Shown: positions 16,836-25,508, numbered from the stretch's first letter. The stretch is 32,951 nt of DNA from Prevotella sp. (GCA_020026195.1 JAHHQW010000027.1:1-32951); one strand, 5' to 3'. Notes: generated by a model not told the origin, from the letters alone. Translations and numbers: made by a program.

Positions 16836-17609
16836 ATGATAAGCAAGAATCTCGTAAAATATATCAAGTCGTTAGAACGTAAGAAAATTCGTAGCCGCGA
16901 GAACGTTTTCGTGGCAGAAGGTCCTAAGGTAGTGGGCGATCTGTGTGCCATCAGCAAGCCGGTACGTATTATTGCCACACAGAAATGGTATGATGAGACG
17001 CACCGCATGCCTGGTGCCGACGACGTGGTTGTGGACGAGGAAGAACTGCGCAAGGTTAGTTTCCTAATGCATCCGCAGGATGTTCTTGCTGTATTTAACA
17101 TTCCTGCCAGTGACAACGACAGTAAGGATTATGAGCATGATATATGTCTTGCGCTCGACGGTGTACAGGACCCTGGTAACCTTGGTACCATAATTCGTAT
17201 TGCCGACTGGTTCGGAATTACAACGGTGTACTGTAGTCATGAGACTGCCGATGCTTATAATCCTAAGGTGGTTCAGGCTACTATGGGCAGTATAGCGCGT
17301 GTAAACGTAATCTATACGGACCTTAACAAGATGCTTTCCGAACTCCCGGGCGATGTTCCTGTGTATGGAACATTCCTTGACGGAAAGAATATTTATGATA
17401 CGGAGCTTTCTAAAAACGGAATAATAATAATGGGCAACGAGGGAAATGGTATTTCCGCTGCCGCTGCCCGTTATGTAAATAAACGTCTGCTTATCCCTGC
17501 ATTCCCTGAGGGGCGTGCCACTGCCGACAGTCTTAATGTCGCCGTGGCTACTGCTGTTACCTGTTCAGAATTCAGGCGTTCTCAATTTCAATCTTCTCAA
17601 CTTCCTTAA
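16836..17609 (+). CDS. TrmH/SpoU-family RNA 2'-O-methyltransferase
   Basis: A 257-residue SPOUT-class enzyme. An N-terminal substrate-binding segment (1-95, with RENVFVAEGPKVV) precedes the methyltransferase knot: motif 1 LDGVQDPGNLGTIIR (107-121), motif 2 MGNEGNGIS (199-207) and motif 3 ATADSLNVAVAT (228-239). It resembles RlmB-like enzymes that methylate a ribose in 23S rRNA, but the target is not certain. The frame runs upstream to 16701, but those codons lie inside tamL and the promoter, so the start is the ATG at 16836. The last 12 codons (about 246-257) overlap the 3' end of the opposing nadE gene by 38 bp. Confidence 0.9.
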   Translation: MISKNLVKYIKSLERKKIRSRENVFVAEGPKVVGDLCAISKPVRIIATQKWYDETHRMPGADDVVVDEEELRKVSFLMHPQDVLAVFNIPASDNDSKDYEHDICLALDGVQDPGNLGTIIRIADWFGITTVYCSHETADAYNPKVVQATMGSIARVNVIYTDLNKMLSELPGDVPVYGTFLDGKNIYDTELSKNGIIIMGNEGNGISAAAARYVNKRLLIPAFPEGRATADSLNVAVATAVTCSEFRRSQFQSSQLP

Positions 17610-19527
17610 GCCACATCTCTGCCGATGCATCGGTAGGCATGCGCCAGTCGCCACGCGGACTGAGTGATATTAGTCCTGTCTTCGGACCGTCGGGCATACA
17701 TGTACGCTTAAACTGCTGCGTAAAGAAACGACGATAAAATGTTGACAGCCATTTCTTTATAGTCTTGTCATCGTATGAACCTCTGCCGGGCAGTCCCTTG
17801 CCGAATGCTTCTTTTGCAAGCATGAAAATCTTAACCGGACGGAAGTTGTTGTGCAGCACATGATAGATAAAGAAGTCGTGCAGTTCGTAAGGACCTACGA
17901 GGTCTTCTGTCTTCTGCTTTATGTTTCCCTGTTCGTCGGCTGGAATAAGTTCCGGACTAATCGGAGTGTCGATGATATCTAACAATATCTTCTTTGAATC
18001 CTCGTCTACGCAGTGCATTGCCACATGACGTACGAGATGAACCACGAGGGTCTTGGCAATAGAAGCATTCATGCCGTACATGCTCATCTGGTCGCCATTA
18101 TATGTTGCCCATCCTAAGACAAGTTCCGACAAATCGCCTGTACCAATAACTATGGCACCAAGTTTATTTCCGAGATCCATTAATATCTGGGTACGTTCGC
18201 GAGCCTGTGAGTTCTCGTAAGTAACATCCTTGTATTCCATGTCGTGACCTATGTCCTTGAAGTGCTGTGTCACCGAGGCCGCAATATTAATCTCGCGTAT
18301 TGTGATGCCGAGGTTCTTCATCAGATTAATGGCATTGTTGTATGTACGTCCGGTAGTTCCGAATCCTGGCATCGTAACGCCTATTATACCCTTGCGGTCG
18401 TATTTCAGCATATCGAAAGTACGTACGCAGGCAAGCAGGGCGAGGGTAGAGTCGAGACCACCGCTTATACCGATGATAACCTTGTCGTAGTGAATGTGTG
18501 TCAGACGCTTTGCAAGACCGAAAGCCTGTATGTTAAGAATGTCCTCACAGCTTTCATACATCTTATCTTCCGAAGGAATCAGCGGATGCGGATTGACCTT
18601 AACGTCAAACTCGCTGTTATTGCTTATTACTGGCAGCGTGTCTATGAGACGTACCTTCTTGCCAGACGCGCATCCTCCGAATGTAGAATTGCGGCAGCGG
18701 CGGTTACGTATTACGTCGATGTCAATCTGGGCTACGATGAGCTGAGGGTCAAGACTGAAACGTTTTGCTTCTGCAAGTATCCTTCCGTCCTGGCATATCA
18801 TGGCATTGCCTGCAAATACAACGTCCTGTGTACTTTCGCCAAAGCCGCAGCTGCTGTAAACATAACCTGAAATGCATTTTGCGCTCTGCTGCTGTATGAG
18901 ACGTCTGAGATACTCGTGCTTTCCCATCAGTTCGTCGGATGCCGACAGGTTGAATATGATGTCGGCACCTGCAAGTGCAAGATTATTGCTTGGTGATGAG
19001 GGAGCCCAGAGGTCTTCGCATATCTCAATACCAAACTTAACGCCTTCTGAAGTCCTGAATACTACGGGGTCGGGAGATATCGTCAGTCGGTTTCCGGCAA
19101 GTGTTATTTCAGTCTCTACGATGTCGCGAGCCGGAACGAACCAGCGCTTCTCGTAGAACTCGCCGTAGTTGGGGATGAATGTCTTTGGCACCACGCCTAT
19201 GATACTTCCTTTCTGTACCACGACGGCACAGTTTACAAGTACATGACCGAGGTTTACGGGCATTCCCACGATACAGATTATGTCCCATTTGCGAGTGGCA
19301 TCCGTGAGCATCATGAGTGCCGTGTCGGCATTATCTAAAAGCATCTGCTGCTGGAACAGGTCCTGACAGGTGTATCCCGTGATGCATAGCTCAGGGAATA
19401 CCACTATCTCTGCATTCTTATCAACAGCCTGCTGTATCAGACTCTCTATCTGTCCCAGATTGTACTCGCAGTCGGCAACCTTTACGCCGGGTATTGCCGA
19501 TGCTACCTTGATGTATCCGTAGTTCAT
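17572..19527 (-). CDS. nadE: Glutamine-dependent NAD(+) synthetase
   Basis: A 651-residue two-domain enzyme that makes NAD+ from deamido-NAD+, ATP and glutamine. The N-terminal nitrilase-fold glutaminase has the catalytic triad E46 (FPELCITGY), K115 (VPKTFIPNY) and C170 (IEICEDLW). The C-terminal ammonia-dependent synthetase domain has the PP-loop SGGLDS (355-360). The length matches the long, glutamine-using NadE. It lies 36 nt downstream of the DUF2027-Smr gene on the same strand and may share its promoter. The 3' end overlaps the convergent TrmH-family gene. Confidence 0.96.
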   Translation of the reverse strand: MNYGYIKVASAIPGVKVADCEYNLGQIESLIQQAVDKNAEIVVFPELCITGYTCQDLFQQQMLLDNADTALMMLTDATRKWDIICIVGMPVNLGHVLVNCAVVVQKGSIIGVVPKTFIPNYGEFYEKRWFVPARDIVETEITLAGNRLTISPDPVVFRTSEGVKFGIEICEDLWAPSSPSNNLALAGADIIFNLSASDELMGKHEYLRRLIQQQSAKCISGYVYSSCGFGESTQDVVFAGNAMICQDGRILAEAKRFSLDPQLIVAQIDIDVIRNRRCRNSTFGGCASGKKVRLIDTLPVISNNSEFDVKVNPHPLIPSEDKMYESCEDILNIQAFGLAKRLTHIHYDKVIIGISGGLDSTLALLACVRTFDMLKYDRKGIIGVTMPGFGTTGRTYNNAINLMKNLGITIREINIAASVTQHFKDIGHDMEYKDVTYENSQARERTQILMDLGNKLGAIVIGTGDLSELVLGWATYNGDQMSMYGMNASIAKTLVVHLVRHVAMHCVDEDSKKILLDIIDTPISPELIPADEQGNIKQKTEDLVGPYELHDFFIYHVLHNNFRPVKIFMLAKEAFGKGLPGRGSYDDKTIKKWLSTFYRRFFTQQFKRTCMPDGPKTGLISLSPRGDWRMPTDASAEMWLKEVEKIEIENA

Positions 19528-19563
19528 GGTGTTTCTGTCTTATATAGTTAGTTTAAGAATATC

Positions 19564-20646
19564 TTATTTAATCTTTACCTGTGTGGCGCCGTAGCCGTAC
19601 TCCTTGAACGATGCGTCCTGGAATGAGTATTCGTTGCGGTGCTTGCGCAGTTCGTCGGTTATCGCCTTGCGCAGTACGCCTTCGCCCTTGCCGTGGATAA
19701 ACACGATGGTCTTGCCATGTTTGTTCTTATATTCTTCCAGTTTCTTCTTGAACAGGTCGAGCTGATAGTTCAAGATGTCACCGGCAGACATTCCCGCAGT
19801 AGTTTCGAGAACCTCGGAAGCATGGAGGTCCATTACCTCAGGACCATTGTCATTGTGTTTCTCGGCACCCGGTTTGCGTGCCGGAGTCTTGTCTTCGCGT
19901 ACTTTATTGAACAGTTCCTTGCGTATGGCATTCGGATCTGCCATCACAGCACCCTTAATTACGTCATTCTCGATGACAGGATAGACGAGGGCGTTCTGTT
20001 CGAAGAAGTCGTTCTCTACGAATGTGTGCAGCTTATAGAACTTAACGGTGTCAATGTGCAGACGGGCATCTATTGCAGGCTTGAGCATGAACGGTTTGTC
20101 TGTCTTGTAAGCCAGCATCTGAACAGCCATGTGCTCAATGTCGTTGAGGTCGGCGCGTCCGAACTCTTTTATGAAAAGTTTTGTGTTAGGCTCTATATCG
20201 CCGGAGTGTTCTGCTTTCCAGCTTCCATCCTGTGCGAAAAGCAGATTATAGTGAAGATAATAGTTGCAGTCGTTGATGAGGTACATCTCGAAGTTTGTAG
20301 TGGAAATCTCTTTCTCGTTGATAGGAACAAACACTACGTAAGCTGATACCTTATCGCCGCCTTTACGCTCTGTAGGAGGAGCAACGAATGTGATGGGACG
20401 GTCGGCGGGATCGTAATCCTCGTCATCGTCGGGTATGTTGTTTTTTTTCTTGAGTCCTGGAACGGCCTCTGTGTGTACCTTTGCAATATTATAGTCGTCG
20501 GTGTCAATAACTACAACTTCGTTGATGGGAGTGGGGATGTCAAAGCCATCCTCGTCCTGTACCAGAACTATGTCCTTGCCCTGGAATCCGGAAACAATGC
20601 CACCGCCCGTGGCACTCAGAAATCTTACTTTATCACCTATTTTCAT
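19564..20646 (-). CDS. DUF2027 and Smr domain protein
   Basis: A 360-residue protein. It starts with a small beta-rich domain (MKIGDKVRFLSATGGGIVSG) of the kind found at the start of MutS2-like and DUF2027 proteins. An acidic linker (about 66-84) and a DUF2027 middle domain (about 95-240) follow. The C-terminal Smr domain (271-360) has LHA at 274-276 where LDLHG or similar is usual, and the HGKGEGVLR motif at 318-326. Smr domains are nicking endonuclease or RNA-binding modules in MutS2, but there is no MutS ATPase part here. The function is not established. It is the first gene of a likely two-gene unit with nadE. Confidence 0.88.
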   Translation of the reverse strand: MKIGDKVRFLSATGGGIVSGFQGKDIVLVQDEDGFDIPTPINEVVVIDTDDYNIAKVHTEAVPGLKKKNNIPDDDEDYDPADRPITFVAPPTERKGGDKVSAYVVFVPINEKEISTTNFEMYLINDCNYYLHYNLLFAQDGSWKAEHSGDIEPNTKLFIKEFGRADLNDIEHMAVQMLAYKTDKPFMLKPAIDARLHIDTVKFYKLHTFVENDFFEQNALVYPVIENDVIKGAVMADPNAIRKELFNKVREDKTPARKPGAEKHNDNGPEVMDLHASEVLETTAGMSAGDILNYQLDLFKKKLEEYKNKHGKTIVFIHGKGEGVLRKAITDELRKHRNEYSFQDASFKEYGYGATQVKIK

Positions 20647-20671
20647 ATACTTTCTTGTTTTATGCGATATG

Positions 20672-20679
20672 CAAACTTA
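20672..20679 (-). promoter_or_regulatory. -7 element upstream of the DUF2027-Smr gene
   Basis: The minus strand reads TAAGTTTG at 20679-20672, 25 bp before the start codon. The -33 region is T-rich without a clear TTG. Confidence 0.5.
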
Positions 20680-20815
20680 TATAAAAAATGAATGAAAAAC
20701 GAATTTTGCTGCATTAAAAGTAGGAAAGGAGCAAAAAAAGATGATAAAATATTGTTTGCTGACAAAATAAATCGCTATAAATTAGGTTATGTAATAAAAA
20801 ATATGTAGTTTTGCA

Positions 20816-20823
20816 ATGATTTG
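20816..20823 (+). promoter_or_regulatory. -7 element upstream of the sigma factor gene
   Basis: TAGTTTTG at 20816-20823 matches TAnnTTTG. The leader to the ATG at 20897 is about 67 nt and AT-rich. The -33 element is unclear. Confidence 0.5.
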
Positions 20824-20896
20824 GTGTATAATTTTTAGGTTATGCATCTTTGTGGAATGGCATTAATTAAAAAGATTTAAGGTATATTTTTATAGG

Positions 20897-21769
20897 ATGA
20901 GACAGCTAAAGATTCAGAAAAGTATTACTAACCGTTCAAGTGAAGCATTAGACAAGTATCTTGTTGAGATAGGTCGTGCTCCCCTTATTTCCATCGAAGA
21001 AGAGATTGAACTTGCTCAGAAGATTAAGAAGGAAGGAAAGGAAGGAGAGAGGGCCAAGAACAAACTTGTTACTGCCAATCTGCGATTCGTAGTTTCTGTG
21101 GCAAAGCAATACCAGCATCAGGGTCTCAGTCTTACGGACCTTATCGACGAGGGTAACATCGGACTTATCAAGGCAGCTCAGAAATTCGACGAGACACGAG
21201 GCTTTAAGTTTATTTCTTATGCCGTATGGTGGATTCGCCAGAGCATTCTTCAGGCTATAGCAGAGCAGAGCCGTATTGTTCGTCTTCCCCTTAACCAGGT
21301 AGGTTCATTAAATAAGATTAATCAGGAGATTAACAAGTTCGAACAGGAGCATCAGCGCCATCCGTCTATCTCTGAGTTGTCGGATGCAACACAGATTGAC
21401 GAAGAAAAAATCGGACAGTCTCTTATGGCCGACGGACATCATGTTTCTATCGACGCTCCTTTCCAGGAGGGTGAGGAAAACAGTATGGTGGACATCATGG
21501 CGAGTGGTGATGACAGTCGTACAGACCGTCATGTAGACCATGAGTCAATGGCTCTTGAACTTAACTCTGTTCTGAACAAGGTTCTGAAGGAGCGTGAGAT
21601 TACTATCATCAGAGAGTGCTTCGGCATCGGATGTCACGAAAAGGGACTTGAAGAAATCGGAGATCAGCTGGGACTTACACGTGAACGTGTTCGTCAGATT
21701 CGTGAGAAGAGCATCGCTAAGCTGCGCGACAGCGGTAATGCTAAGATTCTTATGAAGTATCTTGGCTAA
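20897..21769 (+). CDS. rpoD: Primary RNA polymerase sigma factor (RpoD/SigA type)
   Basis: A 290-residue sigma-70 factor. It starts with region 1.2 (SSEALDKYLVEIGRAPLIS, from residue 15) and lacks region 1.1. Region 2 spans about 55-125, with the core-binding DLIDEGNIGLIKAAQKFD and the promoter-melting GFKFISYAVWWIRQSI (102-117). Region 3 follows at about 130-210. Region 4.2 is the HTH GLEEIGDQLGLTRERVRQIR (250-269). The short form is typical of the primary sigma factor in Bacteroidetes, which reads the TAnnTTTG promoters seen throughout this window. It is monocistronic, with a terminator at 21805-21834. Confidence 0.95.
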   Translation: MRQLKIQKSITNRSSEALDKYLVEIGRAPLISIEEEIELAQKIKKEGKEGERAKNKLVTANLRFVVSVAKQYQHQGLSLTDLIDEGNIGLIKAAQKFDETRGFKFISYAVWWIRQSILQAIAEQSRIVRLPLNQVGSLNKINQEINKFEQEHQRHPSISELSDATQIDEEKIGQSLMADGHHVSIDAPFQEGEENSMVDIMASGDDSRTDRHVDHESMALELNSVLNKVLKEREITIIRECFGIGCHEKGLEEIGDQLGLTRERVRQIREKSIAKLRDSGNAKILMKYLG

Positions 21770-21804
21770 AAGGCTAAACAAATTATTTGGTGAAATAAAA
21801 ATTG

Positions 21805-21834
21805 AATGGCATCGTAACTGATGCCATTTTTTGT
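21805..21834. terminator. Bidirectional terminator between the sigma factor and opine-dehydrogenase-like genes
   Basis: AATGGCATC (21805-21813) pairs with GATGCCATT (21820-21828). TTTTTTG follows on the plus strand, and CAATTTTTATT follows on the minus strand. It can serve both convergent genes. Confidence 0.8.
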
Positions 21835-21837
21835 GTA

Positions 21838-21869
21838 TTTAAGTATCATGCCTGGGCATGATACTTAAA
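21838..21869. repeat. Perfect 15-bp inverted repeat
   Basis: TTTAAGTATCATGCC (21838-21852) and GGCATGATACTTAAA (21855-21869) are separated by only two bases. It sits between the bidirectional terminator and the end of the convergent gene. No T-tract follows on either strand, so it may be a transcript-stabilising hairpin or a protein site. Confidence 0.7.
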
Positions 21870-21895
21870 ATATTTATTATCGTTCGTTTAAGATC

Positions 21896-22906
21896 TTATT
21901 TAGAAATACGCGACATTCCCCAGGCGTAAACCCTGTCTATTACAGGGGTGTCTATGCCGAGTTCCTTGGCTTTTGTATATATGTAGTGAAGGCCATAGGG
22001 AAAGTCTTCTTTGAAATATCTTGTACTGAAGTCGGGTACGAATCCGTTTTCGACTTCTATCATAGGCGACTTGATACCTTTGAATCCCTTTATTGACCTT
22101 AATTTGTCGGTAAGACTCTGTGCATCGTGACTCTCATAGTATTCGAGGATAGGCATGAGAAAGTCACTGGCAACGGGTAGCTTTTCTAACATACTGAAAA
22201 GTTCGTTATCCATCTTTATAAGCAGTTCGGAAGCCTCAACCGACCATTCTTCGTAAAACATTGTGTGATGTTCGTAAACCATGCCCGGCTGCCAGTCTTT
22301 GAACATGGAGTAGAGGCGGGCAGGATGAAGTATAGGGTTGCTGTTGGTAAAACTTGCTTCGTAATAATTGTTTAGGAGATGTGTGGGGCGTTTGAACATA
22401 AGTTCTATTTCCTGTCTGAAATCTTCCTTTGTATCACAATTCTCTATGGCAATGTTATACGAATCCTTGTATCCTAAGAGGAATGCAGATTTTCCATATT
22501 CCTTTACTCTGGCAATGAACGGAACTCTCTGGAATCCCCATAACGTGATGTCGCTGCTAAAAAGTTTCTGTGCCTCGAAAAAGAACCCAGTGGATGAGAA
22601 TACAGAACCAAGACGTATCTTTGGCGTAATATATGGCTTTATAAGTTCAAGCTCTTTCTTGATTGCAAAACCTGGGAGACATAGCAGGACGATGTCCGAC
22701 TGCGGTATGACATCTTCAGGAAGGTTGCTTATTATATTCAGTCTGCCTTTTATTATTTCATCTTTAGGCGCATAGACATCAATGGTACTGTTCCATTGGT
22801 TGGGTCTTGTGGTCAGAACATTAACTTTTATATTGTCTTCAGCTCCTAAGAATCCAGCAATTACATGACCTAAAGAGCCTCCTCCGCATATGCAAACTGT
22901 CGTCAT
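21896..22906 (-). CDS. NAD(P)-dependent opine-dehydrogenase-like protein
   Basis: A 336-residue protein with an N-terminal Rossmann fold (CICGGGSLGHVIAGFLGA, the glycine-rich loop at 8-13) and a helical C-terminal domain of the octopine/nopaline dehydrogenase type. The HPARLYS segment near 210 fits the catalytic His region of that family, and the layout also resembles ketopantoate reductase-like enzymes. Opine dehydrogenases join an amino acid to a 2-oxo acid with NAD(P)H. The substrates cannot be named from sequence. No opine transport or metallophore (for example nicotianamine synthase-like) gene is adjacent, so it stands alone. No strong promoter is visible; TATTTTTG on the minus strand at 23057-23050 is a weak candidate 140 nt upstream. 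Confidence 0.75.
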   Translation of the reverse strand: MTTVCICGGGSLGHVIAGFLGAEDNIKVNVLTTRPNQWNSTIDVYAPKDEIIKGRLNIISNLPEDVIPQSDIVLLCLPGFAIKKELELIKPYITPKIRLGSVFSSTGFFFEAQKLFSSDITLWGFQRVPFIARVKEYGKSAFLLGYKDSYNIAIENCDTKEDFRQEIELMFKRPTHLLNNYYEASFTNSNPILHPARLYSMFKDWQPGMVYEHHTMFYEEWSVEASELLIKMDNELFSMLEKLPVASDFLMPILEYYESHDAQSLTDKLRSIKGFKGIKSPMIEVENGFVPDFSTRYFKEDFPYGLHYIYTKAKELGIDTPVIDRVYAWGMSRISK

Positions 22907-23220
22907 ATTTTAATTAAAAATTATTCACCATATAGTCCTGATAAAGGATGTAAAAGTGATTGAGATATAGTGATTATATATAGAAAAACAGGACATTAAC
23001 TGCTGATTATCAATAATCTGAAAGTCTGTTACTATATGTTTTGTAACAACAAAAATACGGAAATATATTGTATCTGCGATGGTTTTTGCCGATAATTTCA
23101 CAAAAAAGTGTAATTAACCATTGTGTAAACCAGTAACTCAAGTGCACATTTCATGAGATGCCGGCTGGCAGGTATTATATAATAGTCTGCCACTTTATAA
23201 ATAAACGTAACTGACGGAAA
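22907..23220. other. AT-rich intergenic region upstream of the opine-dehydrogenase-like gene
   Basis: No gene or RNA gene is seen. It contains a weak -7-like TATTTTTG on the minus strand (23057-23050). The far end holds the terminator of the FKBP gene. Confidence 0.4.
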
Positions 23221-23257
23221 ACAAAAAAGTCACACAGTAAAGACTGCATGACTTTTA
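23221..23257 (-). terminator. Terminator of the glyS-FKBP unit
   Basis: On the minus strand AAAAGTCA pairs with TGACTTTT and an inner CAGT pairs with ACTG around a CTTT loop. It is followed by a run of T (TTTTTTGTTTT). On the plus strand the arms are 23225-23232 and 23249-23256. Confidence 0.8.
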
Positions 23258-23280
23258 TATGTTGTGTTGATTAAATCTTA

Positions 23281-23898
23281 TTATTTCTTACCTGGATTCT
23301 TTCCCGGATGGAAATAGTCGAACAGGTATAAGTCGAATATAAGCATCGAGTTCTGCGGAATCACTGCATGTATGGAGTTGCCGTATGCAAGTTCCGTAGG
23401 AATGTAGATGCGCCAGTAGTCACCCGGATGCATGTGCAGTATGGCAGTGGTGAATCCGTCTACAAAGTTCATCATGTCGGAACACATGGGGCGGACAGTG
23501 TTAGGATTAAAGTCACCTACATAAGATTTATCAAAGTTGTATCCGTTAGGGAAAGACTTAGATGGAAGCAGAAATCCTGAATAGGCAATATATACGGAGT
23601 CTGTGTACATAGGACTTTCTCTGTCTGCATTACCGCTGCTTAACACATTGACAACGATGTTGTCGGTATGTTTTGCAGGATAATCATCAGAGAGTGACCA
23701 GTTACGAATCATTTTCCATGAAGTATCGCCCGCCTGAATCTTCTGTTCGGCAATGCTGTACGTCTTTTCAAACGACTCCTTGTTATATTTTTCCCAGTTA
23801 GGGAACTCTTCGCTCTCTTCGTCGGTCTCGCTACATGATGCCATGACAAATACAGCCATGAACATCAGCAGCAGATACGTTAACTTATTTTCTTTCAT
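23281..23898 (-). CDS. FKBP-type peptidyl-prolyl isomerase lipoprotein
   Basis: A 205-residue protein with a lipoprotein signal (VMASC, C22). Residues 105-200 form an FKBP-type domain that ends in the diagnostic IPTELAYGNSIHAVIPQNSM and LIFDLYLFDYF. The N-terminal half (23-100) is acidic and not recognised. The region where FKBPs carry the YTG.L.DG.FD signature reads YIAYSGFLLPSKSFPNGYNF, a divergent form, so activity is likely but not certain. It probably acts as a folding helper anchored in the periplasmic or outer membrane. It follows glyS by 7 nt and probably shares its transcript. Confidence 0.85.
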   Translation of the reverse strand: MKENKLTYLLLMFMAVFVMASCSETDEESEEFPNWEKYNKESFEKTYSIAEQKIQAGDTSWKMIRNWSLSDDYPAKHTDNIVVNVLSSGNADRESPMYTDSVYIAYSGFLLPSKSFPNGYNFDKSYVGDFNPNTVRPMCSDMMNFVDGFTTAILHMHPGDYWRIYIPTELAYGNSIHAVIPQNSMLIFDLYLFDYFHPGKNPGKK

Positions 23899-23905
23899 TG
23901 TTTAA

Positions 23906-25447
23906 TTACTGAATCTTTTTAAGCAAGCTTACGATGCTTACCTCGTCATTGATAATGCCGAGAAGTTCTGAAATCTTAACACGCTTCTGTTCCATTGTGT
24001 CGCGGAAACGGAGAGTAACGGTGTCATCCTTCAGAGTGTCGTAGTCTACAGTAACGCAATAGGGGGTACCGATGGCGTCCTGACGACGATAGCGCTTGCC
24101 AACGCTGTCCTTCTCGTCGTAGCGGCAGTTGAAGTGGAACTTCAGGTCGTTCATAATCTCCTGAGCCTTTTCGGGCAGACCGTCTTTCTTAACAAGAGGC
24201 ATTACGCACAGCTTTACAGGAGCAAGTGCAGCGGGGAGGCGCAGAACAACACGTGTCTCACCATTTTCGAGTTTCTCCTCACAGTAAGAGTGACACATAA
24301 CAGAAAGGAACATACGGTCTACACCGATAGATGTCTCGATGACATAAGGAACATAGCTTTCGTTACGCTGCGGATCAAAGTATTTAATCTGTTTGCCAGA
24401 GAATTTCTCATGCTGCTTAAGGTCAAAGTCTGTACGGCTGTGAATACCTTCAACTTCAGAGAAACCGAATGGCATCTTGAATTCGATATCGGTAGCTGCG
24501 TTAGCATAGTGAGCCAGCTTGTCGTGATCGTGGAAACGATAGTTCTCAGCACCGAAGCCAAGAGCCTGATGCCATGCCATACGAGTCTTCTTCCACTGCT
24601 TGAACCATTCCATTTCAGTGCCAGGAGCAACGAAGAACTGCATTTCCATCTGTTCGAACTCACGCATACGGAAGATGAACTGACGGGCAACGATTTCGTT
24701 ACGGAAAGCTTTACCAATCTGAGCGATACCGAAAGGAATCTTCATGCGGCCTGTCTTCTGAACGTTAAGGTAGTTAACGAAGATACCCTGAGCTGTTTCT
24801 GGGCGAAGGTAAATCTTACTTGCAGAGTCTGCCATAGATCCCATCTCGGTAGAGAACATAAGATTGAACTGACGTACGTCTGTCCAGTTCTTAGTACCGC
24901 TGATAGGACAAACGATACCCTCGTCGAGTATTATCTGCTTAAGTTCTGCAAGGTCCGGACCCTGCATGGCAGCCTTATATCTTTCGTGCAGAGCGTCACG
25001 CTTTGCAATATGATCTTGAACATGCTGGCTTGTAGCCATGAACTGTTCCTCATCGAAAGCATCACCGAAGCGCTTTTTAGCTTTAGCAACTTCTTTCTGA
25101 ATCTTTTCGTCGTATTTAGCAATCTGTTCTTCGATGAGATTGTCGGCACGATAACGTTTCTTAGAGTCGCGGTTATCAATCAGAGGGTCGTTAAATGCGT
25201 CAACGTGACCTGATGCCTTCCAGATTGTAGGGTGCATGAAGATGGCAGAGTCGATGCCCACGATGTTGTCGTGAAGCAGTACCATGCTCTTCCACCAATA
25301 TTGTTTGATGTTATTTTTAAGTTCAACTCCGTTCTGTGCATAGTCATAAACGGCAGCCAGTCCGTCATAGATCTCGCTGCTGGGGAACACAAAACCATAT
25401 TCTTTACAATGTGAAACAATCTTCTTAAAAACGTCTTCTTGTGCCAT
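23906..25447 (-). CDS. glyS: Glycyl-tRNA synthetase (alpha2 type)
   Basis: A 513-residue class II synthetase of the dimeric GlyRS type, also found in archaea and eukaryotes. Visible blocks are WKSMVLLHDNIVGIDSAIFM (52-71), HPTIWKASGHVDAFNDPL (72-89), the LRPETAQGIFVNY motif (214-226), and motif 2 FRNEIVARQFIFRMREFEQM (248-267). The ETSIGVDRMFL segment (near 370) is motif 3. The C-terminal anticodon-binding domain starts around 405. The single-chain form replaces the alpha2-beta2 enzyme (GlyQ/GlyS). The promoter is at 25477-25484. Confidence 0.96.
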   Translation of the reverse strand: MAQEDVFKKIVSHCKEYGFVFPSSEIYDGLAAVYDYAQNGVELKNNIKQYWWKSMVLLHDNIVGIDSAIFMHPTIWKASGHVDAFNDPLIDNRDSKKRYRADNLIEEQIAKYDEKIQKEVAKAKKRFGDAFDEEQFMATSQHVQDHIAKRDALHERYKAAMQGPDLAELKQIILDEGIVCPISGTKNWTDVRQFNLMFSTEMGSMADSASKIYLRPETAQGIFVNYLNVQKTGRMKIPFGIAQIGKAFRNEIVARQFIFRMREFEQMEMQFFVAPGTEMEWFKQWKKTRMAWHQALGFGAENYRFHDHDKLAHYANAATDIEFKMPFGFSEVEGIHSRTDFDLKQHEKFSGKQIKYFDPQRNESYVPYVIETSIGVDRMFLSVMCHSYCEEKLENGETRVVLRLPAALAPVKLCVMPLVKKDGLPEKAQEIMNDLKFHFNCRYDEKDSVGKRYRRQDAIGTPYCVTVDYDTLKDDTVTLRFRDTMEQKRVKISELLGIINDEVSIVSLLKKIQ

Positions 25448-25476
25448 ATATTTAAATCAGTTTTCTAATTATTCGG

Positions 25477-25484
25477 CAAAGATA
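25477..25484 (-). promoter_or_regulatory. -7 element of glyS promoter
   Basis: The minus strand reads TATCTTTG at 25484-25477, 29 bp before the glyS start codon. A T-rich stretch lies at the -33 position. Confidence 0.6.
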
Positions 25485-25508
25485 TACTATTTATTCGGAA
25501 AAACTTTG

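Noticed and set aside
18244..18870. A 208-codon frame antisense to nadE
   Set aside because: It is opposite the PP-loop and glutaminase regions of NadE and has no recognisable product.
19639..20346. A 235-codon frame antisense to the DUF2027-Smr gene
   Set aside because: It is a complementary-strand shadow of a clear protein family and no domain is visible.
24134..25213. A 359-codon open frame antisense to glyS
   Set aside because: It lies fully inside a strongly conserved synthetase gene, has no family resemblance and has no promoter. Long antisense frames are common opposite codon-biased genes.
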